Below, in pieces: positions 54,790-63,643 of a DNA stretch of 64,000 bases. A program made the position numbers and the translations under genes. The stretch comes from Thioglobus_B sp964558405. Its GTDB lineage: Bacteria > Pseudomonadota > Gammaproteobacteria > PS1 > Pseudothioglobaceae. The notes under the pieces were generated by a model. The model saw only the letters and a program-made list of their open reading frames with translations, searched no databases and was not told the DNA's origin. The stretch covers positions 1 to 64,000 of the forward strand of contig CAZLDG010000002.1 in the NCBI GenBank assembly GCA_964558405.1, read 5' to 3'. Within the stretch, counting starts at the first letter, position 1; every line of letters begins with the position of its first letter.

Positions 54790-55428
54790 ATGAAACTAAT
54801 TCTTTTAGGTGCACCAGGTGCGGGCAAAGGCACTGTGGCAAAACTACTAACCAAACTTGACGGTTCAGTTCAAATCTCAACGGGCGATATTCTACGTGGC
54901 GCAGTCGCGGCAGGTACTGAGCTAGGCAAACAAGCAGAAGCAGCAATGAAGGCTGGCGACCTAGTATCTGATGATCTAATCATGGGCATTATGGAAGAAC
55001 GCCTACAAGAAGACGATTGTAAAAACGGCTACCTATTAGATGGCTTCCCGCGCACTATTCCGCAAGCAGAAGCTTTGAAAAAACTATTAGAAAAGATGGG
55101 CGAGAAACTAGACGCTGCTGTTGAAATCGACGTGCCACGTGATGTGATTCTTGATCGCCTAACTACACGCCGTACTTGCACAGGCTGTGGTGAAATCTAC
55201 AACGTTAAATCAAATCCAACCAAGGTTGAGGGCGTATGCGACAAATGTGGTGAGCCAGTTGTACAGCGTGATGACGAAACTGAAGAAGCCATTAGCAACC
55301 GTTTGAACGTTTATAACGATCAAACTGCACCACTGGTTGGTTTCTATAAAGAAGAAGGCCTACTACTTTCAGTAAACGCCACTTCATCAGATGCAGTACT
55401 TGAGGCTATCCAAGCTAAGCTGGGCTAA
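54790..55428 (+). CDS. adk: Adenylate kinase, zinc-LID type
   Basis: Balances ATP, ADP and AMP. The 212-residue protein has the P-loop GAPGAGKGT (8-16), DGFPRT, and a LID with Cys130, Cys133, Cys150 and Cys153 in CTGC and CDKC, which bind zinc. Most enteric adenylate kinases lack these cysteines. It has its own promoter and terminator. Confidence 0.97.
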   Translation: MKLILLGAPGAGKGTVAKLLTKLDGSVQISTGDILRGAVAAGTELGKQAEAAMKAGDLVSDDLIMGIMEERLQEDDCKNGYLLDGFPRTIPQAEALKKLLEKMGEKLDAAVEIDVPRDVILDRLTTRRTCTGCGEIYNVKSNPTKVEGVCDKCGEPVVQRDDETEEAISNRLNVYNDQTAPLVGFYKEEGLLLSVNATSSDAVLEAIQAKLG

Positions 55429-55436
55429 GCCGCTTA

Positions 55437-55459
55437 CTTTGCTCTGTTAAGGAGCAAAG
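55437..55459 (+). other. Hairpin after adk
   Basis: CTTTGCTC-N7-GAGCAAAG, a perfect 8-bp stem without T-tract, 8 bases past the adk stop and just before the true terminator. It may protect the mRNA end. Confidence 0.5.
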
Positions 55460-55469
55460 CACAAAACTT

Positions 55470-55503
55470 AAAAACCCCAATAGTGATGGCTGTTGGGGTT
55501 TTT
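55470..55503 (+). terminator. adk terminator
   Basis: An 11-bp stem AAAAACCCCAA-N12-TTGGGGTTTTT continuing into more T residues. It separates adk from dsbD. Confidence 0.9.
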
Positions 55504-55532
55504 TTATCTGCCAACAAACCGTGCAAGCTTAT

Positions 55533-55561
55533 TTGTTTTCAGTGAACATTTGTCTTATAAT
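55533..55561 (+). promoter_or_regulatory. dsbD promoter
   Basis: TTGTTT (55533-55538), 17 bases, perfect TATAAT (55556-55561), about 38 bases before the ATG at 55600. GGGGAGAA (55586-55593) is a strong ribosome site that fixes that start. Confidence 0.7.
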
Positions 55562-55599
55562 TAGCGTTCTTAATGAATTCTAATTGGGGAGAACAATCC

Positions 55600-58001
55600 A
55601 TGAGATTGCTATTTACTTTATGGTTGGCACTAAGTGCAACGCTGGTACATGCGCAGGAAGAACTGCTGCCTGCAGACAAAGCGTTTGCTTTGACCGCCAA
55701 AGTGGTTAACGATGAAATCCAACTGAATTGGGACATCGCCAAAGGCTACTACCTCTATAAAGAAAAAATCAAAATCACCTCCAATTTGTCTAAACGCTTA
55801 GGCATTGCCAAATTCCCCAAGGCCAAAATTAAAGACGATGAATTCTTTGGTCGCGTCGGCATTTATAGAGACCAGGTCAAGGTTGCTGTGCCGGTATTGG
55901 CTGGTGAAGCCGATTCTATTTTGCTCAATGTGACTTTCCAGGGTTGTGCTGATCTGGGCGTTTGTTATCCGCCGGTGACCAAGTCGGTTGCGCTAGACAT
56001 TAGCAATCTACGTCAGGCCTCGGTCATGGACGGTGCACTCAATATGTTTGACCAGGTTAAATCTAAGGCCAAATCCGTTGCTGAACAAATCGTGCCGATC
56101 TCGGATGAGCCATTACCTGGTGATGAGGCTTTCAAATTTAGCGCCAGTGCAATTGACGCCAACACGCTGATGGTTAGTTGGGATGTACATAAAGAATATT
56201 ACCTCTATCACGATAAGTTTTTCCTAGATGTTAAAGGCGCAGAGTTTGACACCATTCAGTTCCCTAAAGGCAAAATTAAAGACGATCCGCTATTTGGCAA
56301 GGTACAAATTCACAAAGGCAAACTCAATGTTGAGCTGCCACTGAAAAATATCCAGTCTCAACAGGTGAGTCTCACAGCTAAATACCAGGGTTGTTGGACC
56401 GGTGGTATTTGCTATCCACCCATGGAAAAGACGCTAGACATTACCCTGCCGATTCAAACCACGTCTAACACGCCTACACCTGTTGCCAATACGCCAAGTG
56501 TCAGCACGCCTGCGCCAAGCGCACCAAGTGCGCCTAGCAATGACACGCTGGAGTTAAACGAAACCGACCAGGTGGCTGAACTGCTTAAGCAAGACAATAT
56601 TTGGTGGGTACTACTAAGTTTCTTTGGTTTTGGCTTGTTATTGTCGCTAACCCCTTGCGTATTCCCAATGATTCCAATTCTCTCAGGCATTATCGTTGGA
56701 CAAAAAGACGTGACTACGCGCAAAGCCTTAATTATGTCCATTGTATTTGTTCTAGCCATGAGTATCACCTACTCGGTCGCGGGCGTATTGGCCGGCTACT
56801 TTGGCGAAAACCTACAAGTACTGTTCCAAACACCTTGGGTGTTGGTGCTATTTAGCTTGGTGTTTGTGGCCTTGGCTTTCTCCATGTTTGGCTATTATGA
56901 AATTCAACTGCCTTCTGGCTTGCAAGCCAAAGTGACTAGCATTAGTAACAAACAAGAGGGTGGTCACCTATTTGGCGTGCTGATTATGGGCTTCTTATCA
57001 GCGCTGATTGTGGGGCCTTGCGTGGCGCCGCCACTGGCAGGTGCGCTGATCTATATTGGTCAAACTGGTGATGCCGTCCTGGGTGGTTTGTCACTATTTG
57101 TGATGAGTCTGGGCATGGGCGTACCACTGATTANNNNNNNNNNNNNNNNNNNNNNNNNNNNNNNNNNNNNNNNNNNNNNNNNNNNNNNNNNNNNNNNNNN
57201 NNNNNNNNNNNNNNNNNNNNNNNNNNNNNNNNNCTGGGTGGTTTGTCACTATTTGTGATGAGTCTGGGCATGGGCGTACCACTGATTATCATTGGTGCAG
57301 GCGTCTCTAAACTGCCAAGAGCTGGCGGATGGATGGACAACATCAAATACATCTTTGGTATCTTAATGTTGGCTGTGGCTATTTGGCTACTAGATCGCAT
57401 TATCTCCCAAACCACCTCGTTGATTCTTTGGGCGCTACTATTTACCATATCGCCAATTGCCATGGGCGTGTTTAACAACATCAGCAGCACTTCCAGCGCT
57501 TGGGGTCGAATCTTTAAGGCCATTGGTCTGATTCTTCTGGGCTATGGTATTTTGCTTTGGGGCTTAGTGGCCCGTGGTGGTGGTGATATGTTGGCACCAC
57601 TTTCACATTGGGGTGCTTCCAGTGCTCAAATTGAATCTGCCCATGTGCAATTTCAGCCGGTTAACTCCTTAGCGGAATTAGACGGGGTTTTGGCCAGCGC
57701 CAAGAGCAACAATCAACTGGTGATGCTAGACTTCTACGCCGACTGGTGCATCTCTTGTAAAGAATTGGAAAAGTTTGTGTTCTCTGATGCGACCGTGGTG
57801 AATGAGTTGAAAAACACCATCAGCCTACAAGCAGATGTCACCGCCAATAATGAGCAACACAAAGCGCTGATGGCCAAGTTTGGTATTATTGGTCCGCCAG
57901 CAATCTTGTTCTTTAAAAACGGTGAAGAAGTACGCAGTGCCAGAATTGTCGGCGAGGTTAATGCCCAAGGCTTTATCGAGCGCCTTAACAAAGTTAAATA
58001 A
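55600..58001 (+). CDS. dsbD: Thiol:disulfide interchange protein DsbD, interrupted by an assembly gap
   Basis: Carries electrons from cytoplasmic thioredoxin to periplasmic thiol systems. A signal peptide (1-18) is followed by two tandem N-terminal DsbD domains: one with Cys116/Cys122 (GCADLGVC) and one with Cys265/Cys271 (GCWTGGIC). A Pro/Ser/Thr linker, the membrane domain with LTPCVFPMIP (Cys353) and VGPCVAPP, and a C-terminal thioredoxin domain with FYADWCISCK follow. The sequence contains 100 N (57134-57233) and a 55-base duplicate. Removing 155 bases restores one frame of 748 codons plus stop, so the gene is intact. A single N-terminal domain is normal (E. coli 565 residues); the duplication makes this one longer. 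Confidence 0.93.
57079..57133 (+). repeat. 55-base copy left of the assembly gap
   Basis: Identical to 57234-57288 on the other side of the N run. It starts CTGGGTGGTTTGTC and ends CCACTGATTA. The copies are overlapping contig ends, not a biological repeat. Confidence 0.95.
57134..57233. other. Assembly gap of exactly 100 N
   Basis: A run of 100 N, the conventional filler for a gap of unknown size, inside the dsbD membrane domain. Confidence 0.99.
57234..57288 (+). repeat. 55-base copy right of the assembly gap
   Basis: Identical to 57079-57133. The frame of the 3' part of dsbD matches the 5' part only if the N run and one copy are removed together. Confidence 0.95.
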
Positions 58002-58033
58002 ACAAGGGTTTCTGCAGTTAAATTGCTGACAAA

Positions 58034-58061
58034 ACCACCTAAATTGCACAATGTTGGTGGT
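58034..58061. promoter_or_regulatory. 28-base imperfect inverted repeat overlapping the aroQ -10
   Basis: ACCACC and GGTGGT arms with an inner ATTG-CA-CAAT; 11 of 14 facing positions pair. TGG-TAAAAT (-10 at 58061-58066) overlaps its right arm, about 28 bases before aroQ. It may be an operator or, as RNA, a weak dsbD terminator. Confidence 0.45.
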
Positions 58062-58094
58062 AAAATTTGATTTTATTTAATCATTAACGCACCC

Positions 58095-58535
58095 ATGTCA
58101 GACATTTTGTTGCTCAATGGTCCTAACCTAAACATGCTCGGTGTTAGAGAGCCTGATCACTATGGTGCGCAAACCCTGGATGAAATTGTTGCTCGACTTG
58201 AGGCCCAAGCCAACGAGGCAGGTGTCAGTCTAGCGCATTATCAAGACAATGCTGAAGTCGGCCTGATTGAGCGCATTCACCAAGCACACCAAGACCAGGT
58301 TAAATACATTATTATCAATCCTGCGGCGTTTACTCATACCTCGGTAGCACTACGAGATGCCATGCTTTCTGTGGGTATAGCGTTTACTGAGATACACCTA
58401 TCAAACGTTTATAAACGCGAGGATTTTCGTTCAAAATCATATTTTTCAGATATTGCTGATGGCGTGATTTCTGGCTTTGGTGCACAAGGCTATGAGTTTG
58501 CACTCGCTGCGGCAATTAAACATATAAGGGGATAA
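58095..58535 (+). CDS. aroQ: 3-dehydroquinate dehydratase, type II
   Basis: Third step of the shikimate pathway. The 146-residue protein has NGPNLNMLGVREPDHYG with catalytic Tyr23 and IINPAAFTHTSVALRDA with the catalytic His. aroQ-accB-accC is a standard gammaproteobacterial order; accB starts 1 base after its stop. Confidence 0.97.
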   Translation: MSDILLLNGPNLNMLGVREPDHYGAQTLDEIVARLEAQANEAGVSLAHYQDNAEVGLIERIHQAHQDQVKYIIINPAAFTHTSVALRDAMLSVGIAFTEIHLSNVYKREDFRSKSYFSDIADGVISGFGAQGYEFALAAAIKHIRG

Positions 58536-58536
58536 C

Positions 58537-58989
58537 ATGGATATTAGAAAAGTTAAAAAACTAATGGAATTGCTAGAGCAGTCTGGCATGGCGGAAATTG
58601 AGATCAAAGAAGGCGAAGAATCGGTTCGTATCTCCCGCTATGGCGAGAGTGCCGCCGTTGCCCCAGCACCGGTACAAATAGCTGCCCCAGTAGCTGCAGC
58701 ACCGGTAGCCGCAGCAGAGCCAGTAGCAGAATCTGCAGCACCTGCTGCTGTTGATGGTCACCCAATTACCTCGCCAATGGTTGGCACCTTCTACGCGGCC
58801 GCTTCACCGACTTCAGAGAATTTTGTCAAAGTTGGTCAGCACGTTAATCAGGGTGACACCATCTGTATTGTTGAGGCCATGAAAATCATGAATCAAATTG
58901 AGGCCGATCAATCAGGTACCGTGATTGAGATTTTATGCACGGACGGTGACGCCGTTGAATTTGGTCAAACCTTAGTTGTAATAGAGTAA
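58537..58989 (+). CDS. accB: Biotin carboxyl carrier protein of acetyl-CoA carboxylase
   Basis: Carries biotin between carboxylase and carboxyltransferase. The 150-residue protein has an N-terminal helix pair, an Ala/Pro-rich linker (about 39-72) and the biotinyl domain with Lys116 in EAMKIMN. Its TAA overlaps the accC ATG by one base. Confidence 0.97.
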   Translation: MDIRKVKKLMELLEQSGMAEIEIKEGEESVRISRYGESAAVAPAPVQIAAPVAAAPVAAAEPVAESAAPAAVDGHPITSPMVGTFYAAASPTSENFVKVGQHVNQGDTICIVEAMKIMNQIEADQSGTVIEILCTDGDAVEFGQTLVVIE

Positions 58990-60341
58990 TGAATAAGATT
59001 CAAAAAGTTCTAATCGCCAACCGTGGCGAGATTGCACTGCGCATTCTAAGAGCCTGTAAAGAGCTGGGCATTAAAACCGTTGCGGTTTATTCAACCGCCG
59101 ACCAAGACCTAAAACACGTGCGTCTGGCCGATGAAGCAGTTTGTATTGGTCCACACCCCTCAACAGAAAGTTATTTAAATATTCCAGCCATTATCAGTGC
59201 GGCCGAGGTGACTCATGCCGATGCTATCCACCCAGGTTATGGATTTTTATCTGAGAATGCTGACTTTGCTCAACGCGTTGAAGAAAGTGGCTTTATCTTT
59301 ATTGGTCCACGTGCCGAAAACATTCGCGTTATGGGCGATAAAGTCGCTGCCATTGATGCGATGCAACGCTCTGGTGTGCCTTGTGTACCAGGTTCTGATG
59401 GCGGTTTGGGCGATAATGCTATTGAAAATACCGAGCTAGCACGCAATATTGGCTTTCCAATTATTATTAAAGCCTCTGGCGGCGGCGGCGGTCGTGGCAT
59501 GCGCGTGGTTGAAAAAGAAGAGGATCTGCTGGGTTCGATTGAGCTCACCAAAACCGAAGCTCAGAGCTTCTTTGGCAACCCCGAAGTGTATATGGAGAAA
59601 TTTTTAACCACGCCACGTCATATTGAAATTCAAGTTTTGGCCGATGAACATGGTAACGCCGTGCATTTGGCTGAGCGTGACTGCTCAATGCAAAGACGTC
59701 ACCAAAAAGTGGTAGAAGAAGCACCAGCCCCGGGTATTGATGATGAACTTAGAAGCAAAATTGGTAGCATCTGTGCCAGTGCTTGTCAGGAGATTAACTA
59801 TCGTGGCGCCGGTACTTTTGAATTCTTGTTTGAAAATGGCGAGTTCTACTTTATTGAAATGAACACCCGTGTACAGGTTGAGCATCCAGTGACCGAGATG
59901 ATTACTGGCGTGGATATTGTGCGCGAACAAATCATGATTGCCGACGGCCAAGAATTGTCATTTGCTCAAGAAGACGTGAAAGTTAAAGGCGTAGCCATGG
60001 AGTGTCGAATCAATGCTGAGGATCCAAATAACTTTATGCCTTCGCCGGGCAAAATTACCCAGTATCATGCTGCGGGCGGCCTAGGTGTGCGTGTGGACTC
60101 TCATATCTATAACGGCTATACCGTACCACCACACTATGACTCGATGATTGGCAAGCTCATTACTTTTTCAGAGACACGCATTGGTGCCATTATTAAGATG
60201 CAGGTTGCCCTCGATGAGATGGTGATTGATGGCATTAAAACCAATATCCCGCTACATCGAAAAATTATGGAAGATGAAACCTTCCGTGAAGGTGGCATGA
60301 ACATTCACTACCTAGAGAAAATGCTGGGAGATTCACACTAG
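58989..60341 (+). CDS. accC: Biotin carboxylase
   Basis: Carboxylates biotin on AccB using ATP and bicarbonate. The 450-residue ATP-grasp enzyme has the glycine-rich KASGGGGGRGMRVV, HPGYGFLSENADF and the catalytic EMNTRVQVEHPVTE. Full length for the family. Coupled to accB (TAATG). Confidence 0.98.
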   Translation: MNKIQKVLIANRGEIALRILRACKELGIKTVAVYSTADQDLKHVRLADEAVCIGPHPSTESYLNIPAIISAAEVTHADAIHPGYGFLSENADFAQRVEESGFIFIGPRAENIRVMGDKVAAIDAMQRSGVPCVPGSDGGLGDNAIENTELARNIGFPIIIKASGGGGGRGMRVVEKEEDLLGSIELTKTEAQSFFGNPEVYMEKFLTTPRHIEIQVLADEHGNAVHLAERDCSMQRRHQKVVEEAPAPGIDDELRSKIGSICASACQEINYRGAGTFEFLFENGEFYFIEMNTRVQVEHPVTEMITGVDIVREQIMIADGQELSFAQEDVKVKGVAMECRINAEDPNNFMPSPGKITQYHAAGGLGVRVDSHIYNGYTVPPHYDSMIGKLITFSETRIGAIIKMQVALDEMVIDGIKTNIPLHRKIMEDETFREGGMNIHYLEKMLGDSH

Positions 60342-60343
60342 AG

Positions 60344-61378
60344 ATGATTAAGGCTGGCATTATTGGCGGCACCGGTTATACCGGTGTCGAGCTACTAAGA
60401 TTACTGTACAACCACCCTGAGGTTGAAGTGGTGGCGATTAGTTCGCGCTCTTTACAGGGTAAAAAAGTGGGCGAGGTTTTTCCCTCACTAATCAATCAAT
60501 CTGAACTGGTGTTTTCACTACCAGATGACGCAATACTGAGTAGCTGTGACGTGATATTTTTTGCCACCCCGCATGGTGTGGCTATGGAAGGCGCCGGCAA
60601 ATTTATCGATCAGGGCATTAAGGTTGTGGATCTAGGTGCTGACTTTAGAATCAGCGACGCTACTGAGTGGTCCAAGTGGTACAACATGGAGCACACACAG
60701 GCCGAACTGTTAGAGGCTGCAGTATACGGCATCCCTGAGTACAATCGCGCCGAGGTTAAAGAGGCCATGCTGCTAGCCAACCCAGGCTGTTATCCCACCG
60801 CAGTTCAACTCGCACTTAAGCCACTGATTGAAAACCAATTAATCAGTCTGGATAATATTGTTGCCGATTGTAAATCGGGCGTCTCTGGCGCAGGTCGTGG
60901 CGCAAACCAAGCGATGTTGTTGTGTGAAACCAGTGAATCGTTTAAGGCCTATGGTGTTGGTGGACATCGTCATTTTCCAGAGATTAAACAGCAATTAGAG
61001 CTATTCTCAGGTGGCGCTGAAGTTGGTCTGACCTTTGTGCCACATTTAGTGCCGATGATTCGCGGCATTCACGCCACAATTTATGTGGACCTGCTCGATG
61101 CGCAAACCGATGTAAACACCTTGTTTAAACAAGCCTATAAAGATGAGGGTTTTGTCAGCGTGCTAGAGCCGGGGCAATACCCCGAAACTCGTAGCGTTAA
61201 GTCGTCCAACTTCTGCCAAATCGGTTTGCAAAAAGTGCCAGGGAGCAATAAACTGGTGATTATGTCGGTGATTGATAATTTGGTCAAAGGCGCCTCAGGT
61301 CAAGCAATTCAGAATATGAACTTAATGTTTAACCTAGAAGAGAATACCGGGCTAAAATCAATTGGACTACTACCTTAG
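60344..61378 (+). CDS. argC: N-acetyl-gamma-glutamyl-phosphate reductase
   Basis: Third step of arginine synthesis. The 344-residue protein has the NADP motif GGTGYTGVELLRLL and the active-site Cys149 in ANPGCYPTA. It lies 2 bases after accC. No other arg genes are in the window. Confidence 0.97.
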   Translation: MIKAGIIGGTGYTGVELLRLLYNHPEVEVVAISSRSLQGKKVGEVFPSLINQSELVFSLPDDAILSSCDVIFFATPHGVAMEGAGKFIDQGIKVVDLGADFRISDATEWSKWYNMEHTQAELLEAAVYGIPEYNRAEVKEAMLLANPGCYPTAVQLALKPLIENQLISLDNIVADCKSGVSGAGRGANQAMLLCETSESFKAYGVGGHRHFPEIKQQLELFSGGAEVGLTFVPHLVPMIRGIHATIYVDLLDAQTDVNTLFKQAYKDEGFVSVLEPGQYPETRSVKSSNFCQIGLQKVPGSNKLVIMSVIDNLVKGASGQAIQNMNLMFNLEENTGLKSIGLLP

Positions 61379-61390
61379 GAAGTAAAACAA

Positions 61391-61738
61391 ATGAGCGAAG
61401 TGTTAGAACAGGCTGAGATTATTTTTTCTGATAATGCAGCTAAGAAAGTATCCGATTTAATCAAAGAGGAAAAGAACGACAAACTTAAATTGCGCGTCTA
61501 TATTACCGGCGGCGGTTGTTCGGGGTTCTCTTATGGTTTTACTTTCGACGAAGAGTATAAGGAGGGGGACAGCGGCGTTGAAAAAGACGGCGTTGAATTG
61601 GTGGTTGATCCGATGAGTTACCAATATTTAATTGGTGCTACGGTCGACTATTTAGAGGACTTGCAGGGTTCGCGGTTTATTATCCACAACCCAAACGCAA
61701 AAACCACTTGTGGTTGCGGCTCGTCATTTTCAGTCTAA
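61391..61738 (+). CDS. erpA: Iron-sulfur cluster insertion protein ErpA
   Basis: A-type carrier that delivers Fe-S clusters, needed in E. coli for IspG/IspH. The 115-residue protein has the three ligands Cys43 (GGGCSGFSYGF), Cys107 and Cys109 (TCGCGSSFSV). The last two residues SV and the motif pattern fit ErpA better than IscA. It lies 12 bases after argC. Confidence 0.93.
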   Translation: MSEVLEQAEIIFSDNAAKKVSDLIKEEKNDKLKLRVYITGGGCSGFSYGFTFDEEYKEGDSGVEKDGVELVVDPMSYQYLIGATVDYLEDLQGSRFIIHNPNAKTTCGCGSSFSV

Positions 61739-61754
61739 CCAGGGGAGAGAGACT

Positions 61755-62891
61755 ATGATGGAATACATTCCAGGATTGGCCGGAGTTCCGGCTACCGAAT
61801 CGGGCATTTCCTCAATTGATGGTAAAAACGGTATTTTGGCTTATCGTGGCTATTCAATTGAGGATTTGGTAAAAAATGCCTCATTTGAAGAAGTGGCCAT
61901 GCTACTTAGAGACGGCGAGCTACCAGATAAAGACAAGCTGGAGAACTTCAAAACCGTGCTACACAAGCGCTATGAAGTAAAGCGCAACATTCGCTCAATG
62001 ATGTGGTCTCTGCCTTGTGGCGGCCATCCCATGGATGTATTGCAAACTTCAATTGCTGCGATGGCAACCTTCTATCCCGATGCGGGCGCAGAAAATCCAG
62101 ATTCGACCTATACCCAAAGCGCATTAACCAAAATTATCTCTAACATGAGCACTTTGGTGGCTATGTGGGCGCGTATCAGTGCGGGCTATGATCCGATTCC
62201 ACCTAGCAAGGAAATGTCATACGCCAAGAACTTCTTATACATGTCATTTGGCGAAGAGCCCGACGATGACATTGTGAAGCTATTTGATGCCTGCTTGATT
62301 TTGCATGCCGAACATACGATTAACGCCTCAACCTTCTCTGCGATGGTAACCGCCTCTACCCTGGCCAATCCATTTGCCTCTATTTCAGCAGCGGTTGGTA
62401 CTTTGGCCGGCTCACTGCACGGTGGTGCTAACGAAGACGTATTAAAAATGCTCGATGAGATTGGTGATGCCAGCAATGCGCGTGCCTATATTGAAAACCG
62501 CCTTAAGAACAAGCAGGTGATTTGGGGTATGGGCCATCGTGAATACAGCGTTAAAGATCCAAGAGCCACCATCTTGCAGCGCATGATTGAGCAGTATGTC
62601 AGCAAGACCAATCTTAAACTCTCTAAACGCTTTGAAACTGCGATGGAAGTAGAGCGCATTTGTGAAGAACTGTTAGCGCACAAGGGCGTTTATCCGAACG
62701 TGGACTTCTATTCAGGTATTTTGTACTCAGAGATTTTCCACATTCCAAAGATTCACTTTACCCCGATTTTTGCCATGGCGCGTTCAGCAGGTTGGGCAGC
62801 ACACTGGCACGAGCAAGTTGGGCATAATAGAATCTTTAGACCAACACAAATTTACACAGGAGCAGACTTTAGGGAATACCCTAAAGAATAA
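61755..62891 (+). CDS. gltA: Citrate synthase
   Basis: Condenses acetyl-CoA and oxaloacetate. The 378-residue protein has LAYRGYSIEDL, the active-site His in HAEHTINAST, a second His in GMGHREY and the catalytic Asp in NVDFYSG. It is a short citrate synthase, about 50 residues shorter than the allosteric E. coli enzyme; a methylcitrate synthase is possible but there are no prp genes around. ATG 61755 is set by AGGGGAGAGAG upstream. A start at 61710 would overlap erpA. Confidence 0.92.
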   Translation: MMEYIPGLAGVPATESGISSIDGKNGILAYRGYSIEDLVKNASFEEVAMLLRDGELPDKDKLENFKTVLHKRYEVKRNIRSMMWSLPCGGHPMDVLQTSIAAMATFYPDAGAENPDSTYTQSALTKIISNMSTLVAMWARISAGYDPIPPSKEMSYAKNFLYMSFGEEPDDDIVKLFDACLILHAEHTINASTFSAMVTASTLANPFASISAAVGTLAGSLHGGANEDVLKMLDEIGDASNARAYIENRLKNKQVIWGMGHREYSVKDPRATILQRMIEQYVSKTNLKLSKRFETAMEVERICEELLAHKGVYPNVDFYSGILYSEIFHIPKIHFTPIFAMARSAGWAAHWHEQVGHNRIFRPTQIYTGADFREYPKE

Positions 62892-62894
62892 ATC

Positions 62895-63635
62895 ATGAGC
62901 GATACAACACACTTCGGCTTTAAAGACGTTAAAACCCAGGACAAACAAAAACTGGTACGTGGTGTGTTTGATTCGGTCGCCTCTAAGTACGACCTAATGA
63001 ATGATGTGCTTTCTTTTGGTGCACACCGTCTGTGGAAGCGCTATACCATTGCCTCGAGCAATGTACAAACTGGTGATACTGTGCTGGATATTGCCGGTGG
63101 TACTGGCGATCTGGCCATGGCCTTTAGAAAAAAAGTCGGTGACAGTGGTCGGGTGATCCTATCCGATATCAATGCCGCCATGCTTGGCGAGGGTCGCAAT
63201 AATCTGGTTGATCAAGGCTTTTCCGGTGTGGATTTTGTGCAATTAAATGCAGAGGCTATTCCATTTTCTGACAACAGTTTTGATTGTGTTTCCATTGCCT
63301 TTGGTCTAAGAAACGTCACCGATAAAGACCAAGCACTTAGAGAAATGTATCGCGTGCTCAAGCCGGGCGGTTGCTTGCTAATTCTAGAGTTCTCCAAGAC
63401 CGATAATGAATTATTGTCTCAGGCCTATGATTTTTACTCCTTTAACGTCATGCCAAAATTGGGTGGCATGATTGCCGATGATGAAGACTCTTATCAATAC
63501 CTGGCCGAGTCTATTCGCAAACACCCTGATCAAGAGAGCTTAAAAGACATGGTGCTTGAGGCTGGCTTTGACTTTTGTGAATACCACAATCTCAGCGGTG
63601 GCATCGTCGCCCTACACAAAGGCATCAAGGTTTAG
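62895..63635 (+). CDS. ubiE: Ubiquinone/menaquinone biosynthesis methyltransferase UbiE
   Basis: SAM-dependent C-methyltransferase of quinone synthesis. The 246-residue protein has RGVFDSVASKYDLMNDVLSF, the SAM site VLDIAGGTGDLA and FGLRNVTDKDQAL. It is followed by ubiJ in the usual ubiE-ubiJ order, so a ubiquinone pool is expected, which would also accept electrons from SQR. Confidence 0.97.
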   Translation: MSDTTHFGFKDVKTQDKQKLVRGVFDSVASKYDLMNDVLSFGAHRLWKRYTIASSNVQTGDTVLDIAGGTGDLAMAFRKKVGDSGRVILSDINAAMLGEGRNNLVDQGFSGVDFVQLNAEAIPFSDNSFDCVSIAFGLRNVTDKDQALREMYRVLKPGGCLLILEFSKTDNELLSQAYDFYSFNVMPKLGGMIADDEDSYQYLAESIRKHPDQESLKDMVLEAGFDFCEYHNLSGGIVALHKGIKV

Positions 63636-63643
63636 GTCTTAAC

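Noticed and set aside
57079..57288. A biological direct repeat with a spacer in dsbD
   Set aside because: Exactly 100 N and identical flanks point to scaffolding of overlapping contigs.
55600..58001. dsbD as a frameshifted pseudogene
   Set aside because: The frame change is produced by the 100 N plus a duplicated 55-base contig end; removing them restores the frame.
58650..58750. Tandem repeat in accB
   Set aside because: The GCAGCACC-like repeats encode the normal Ala/Pro linker of the biotin carrier.
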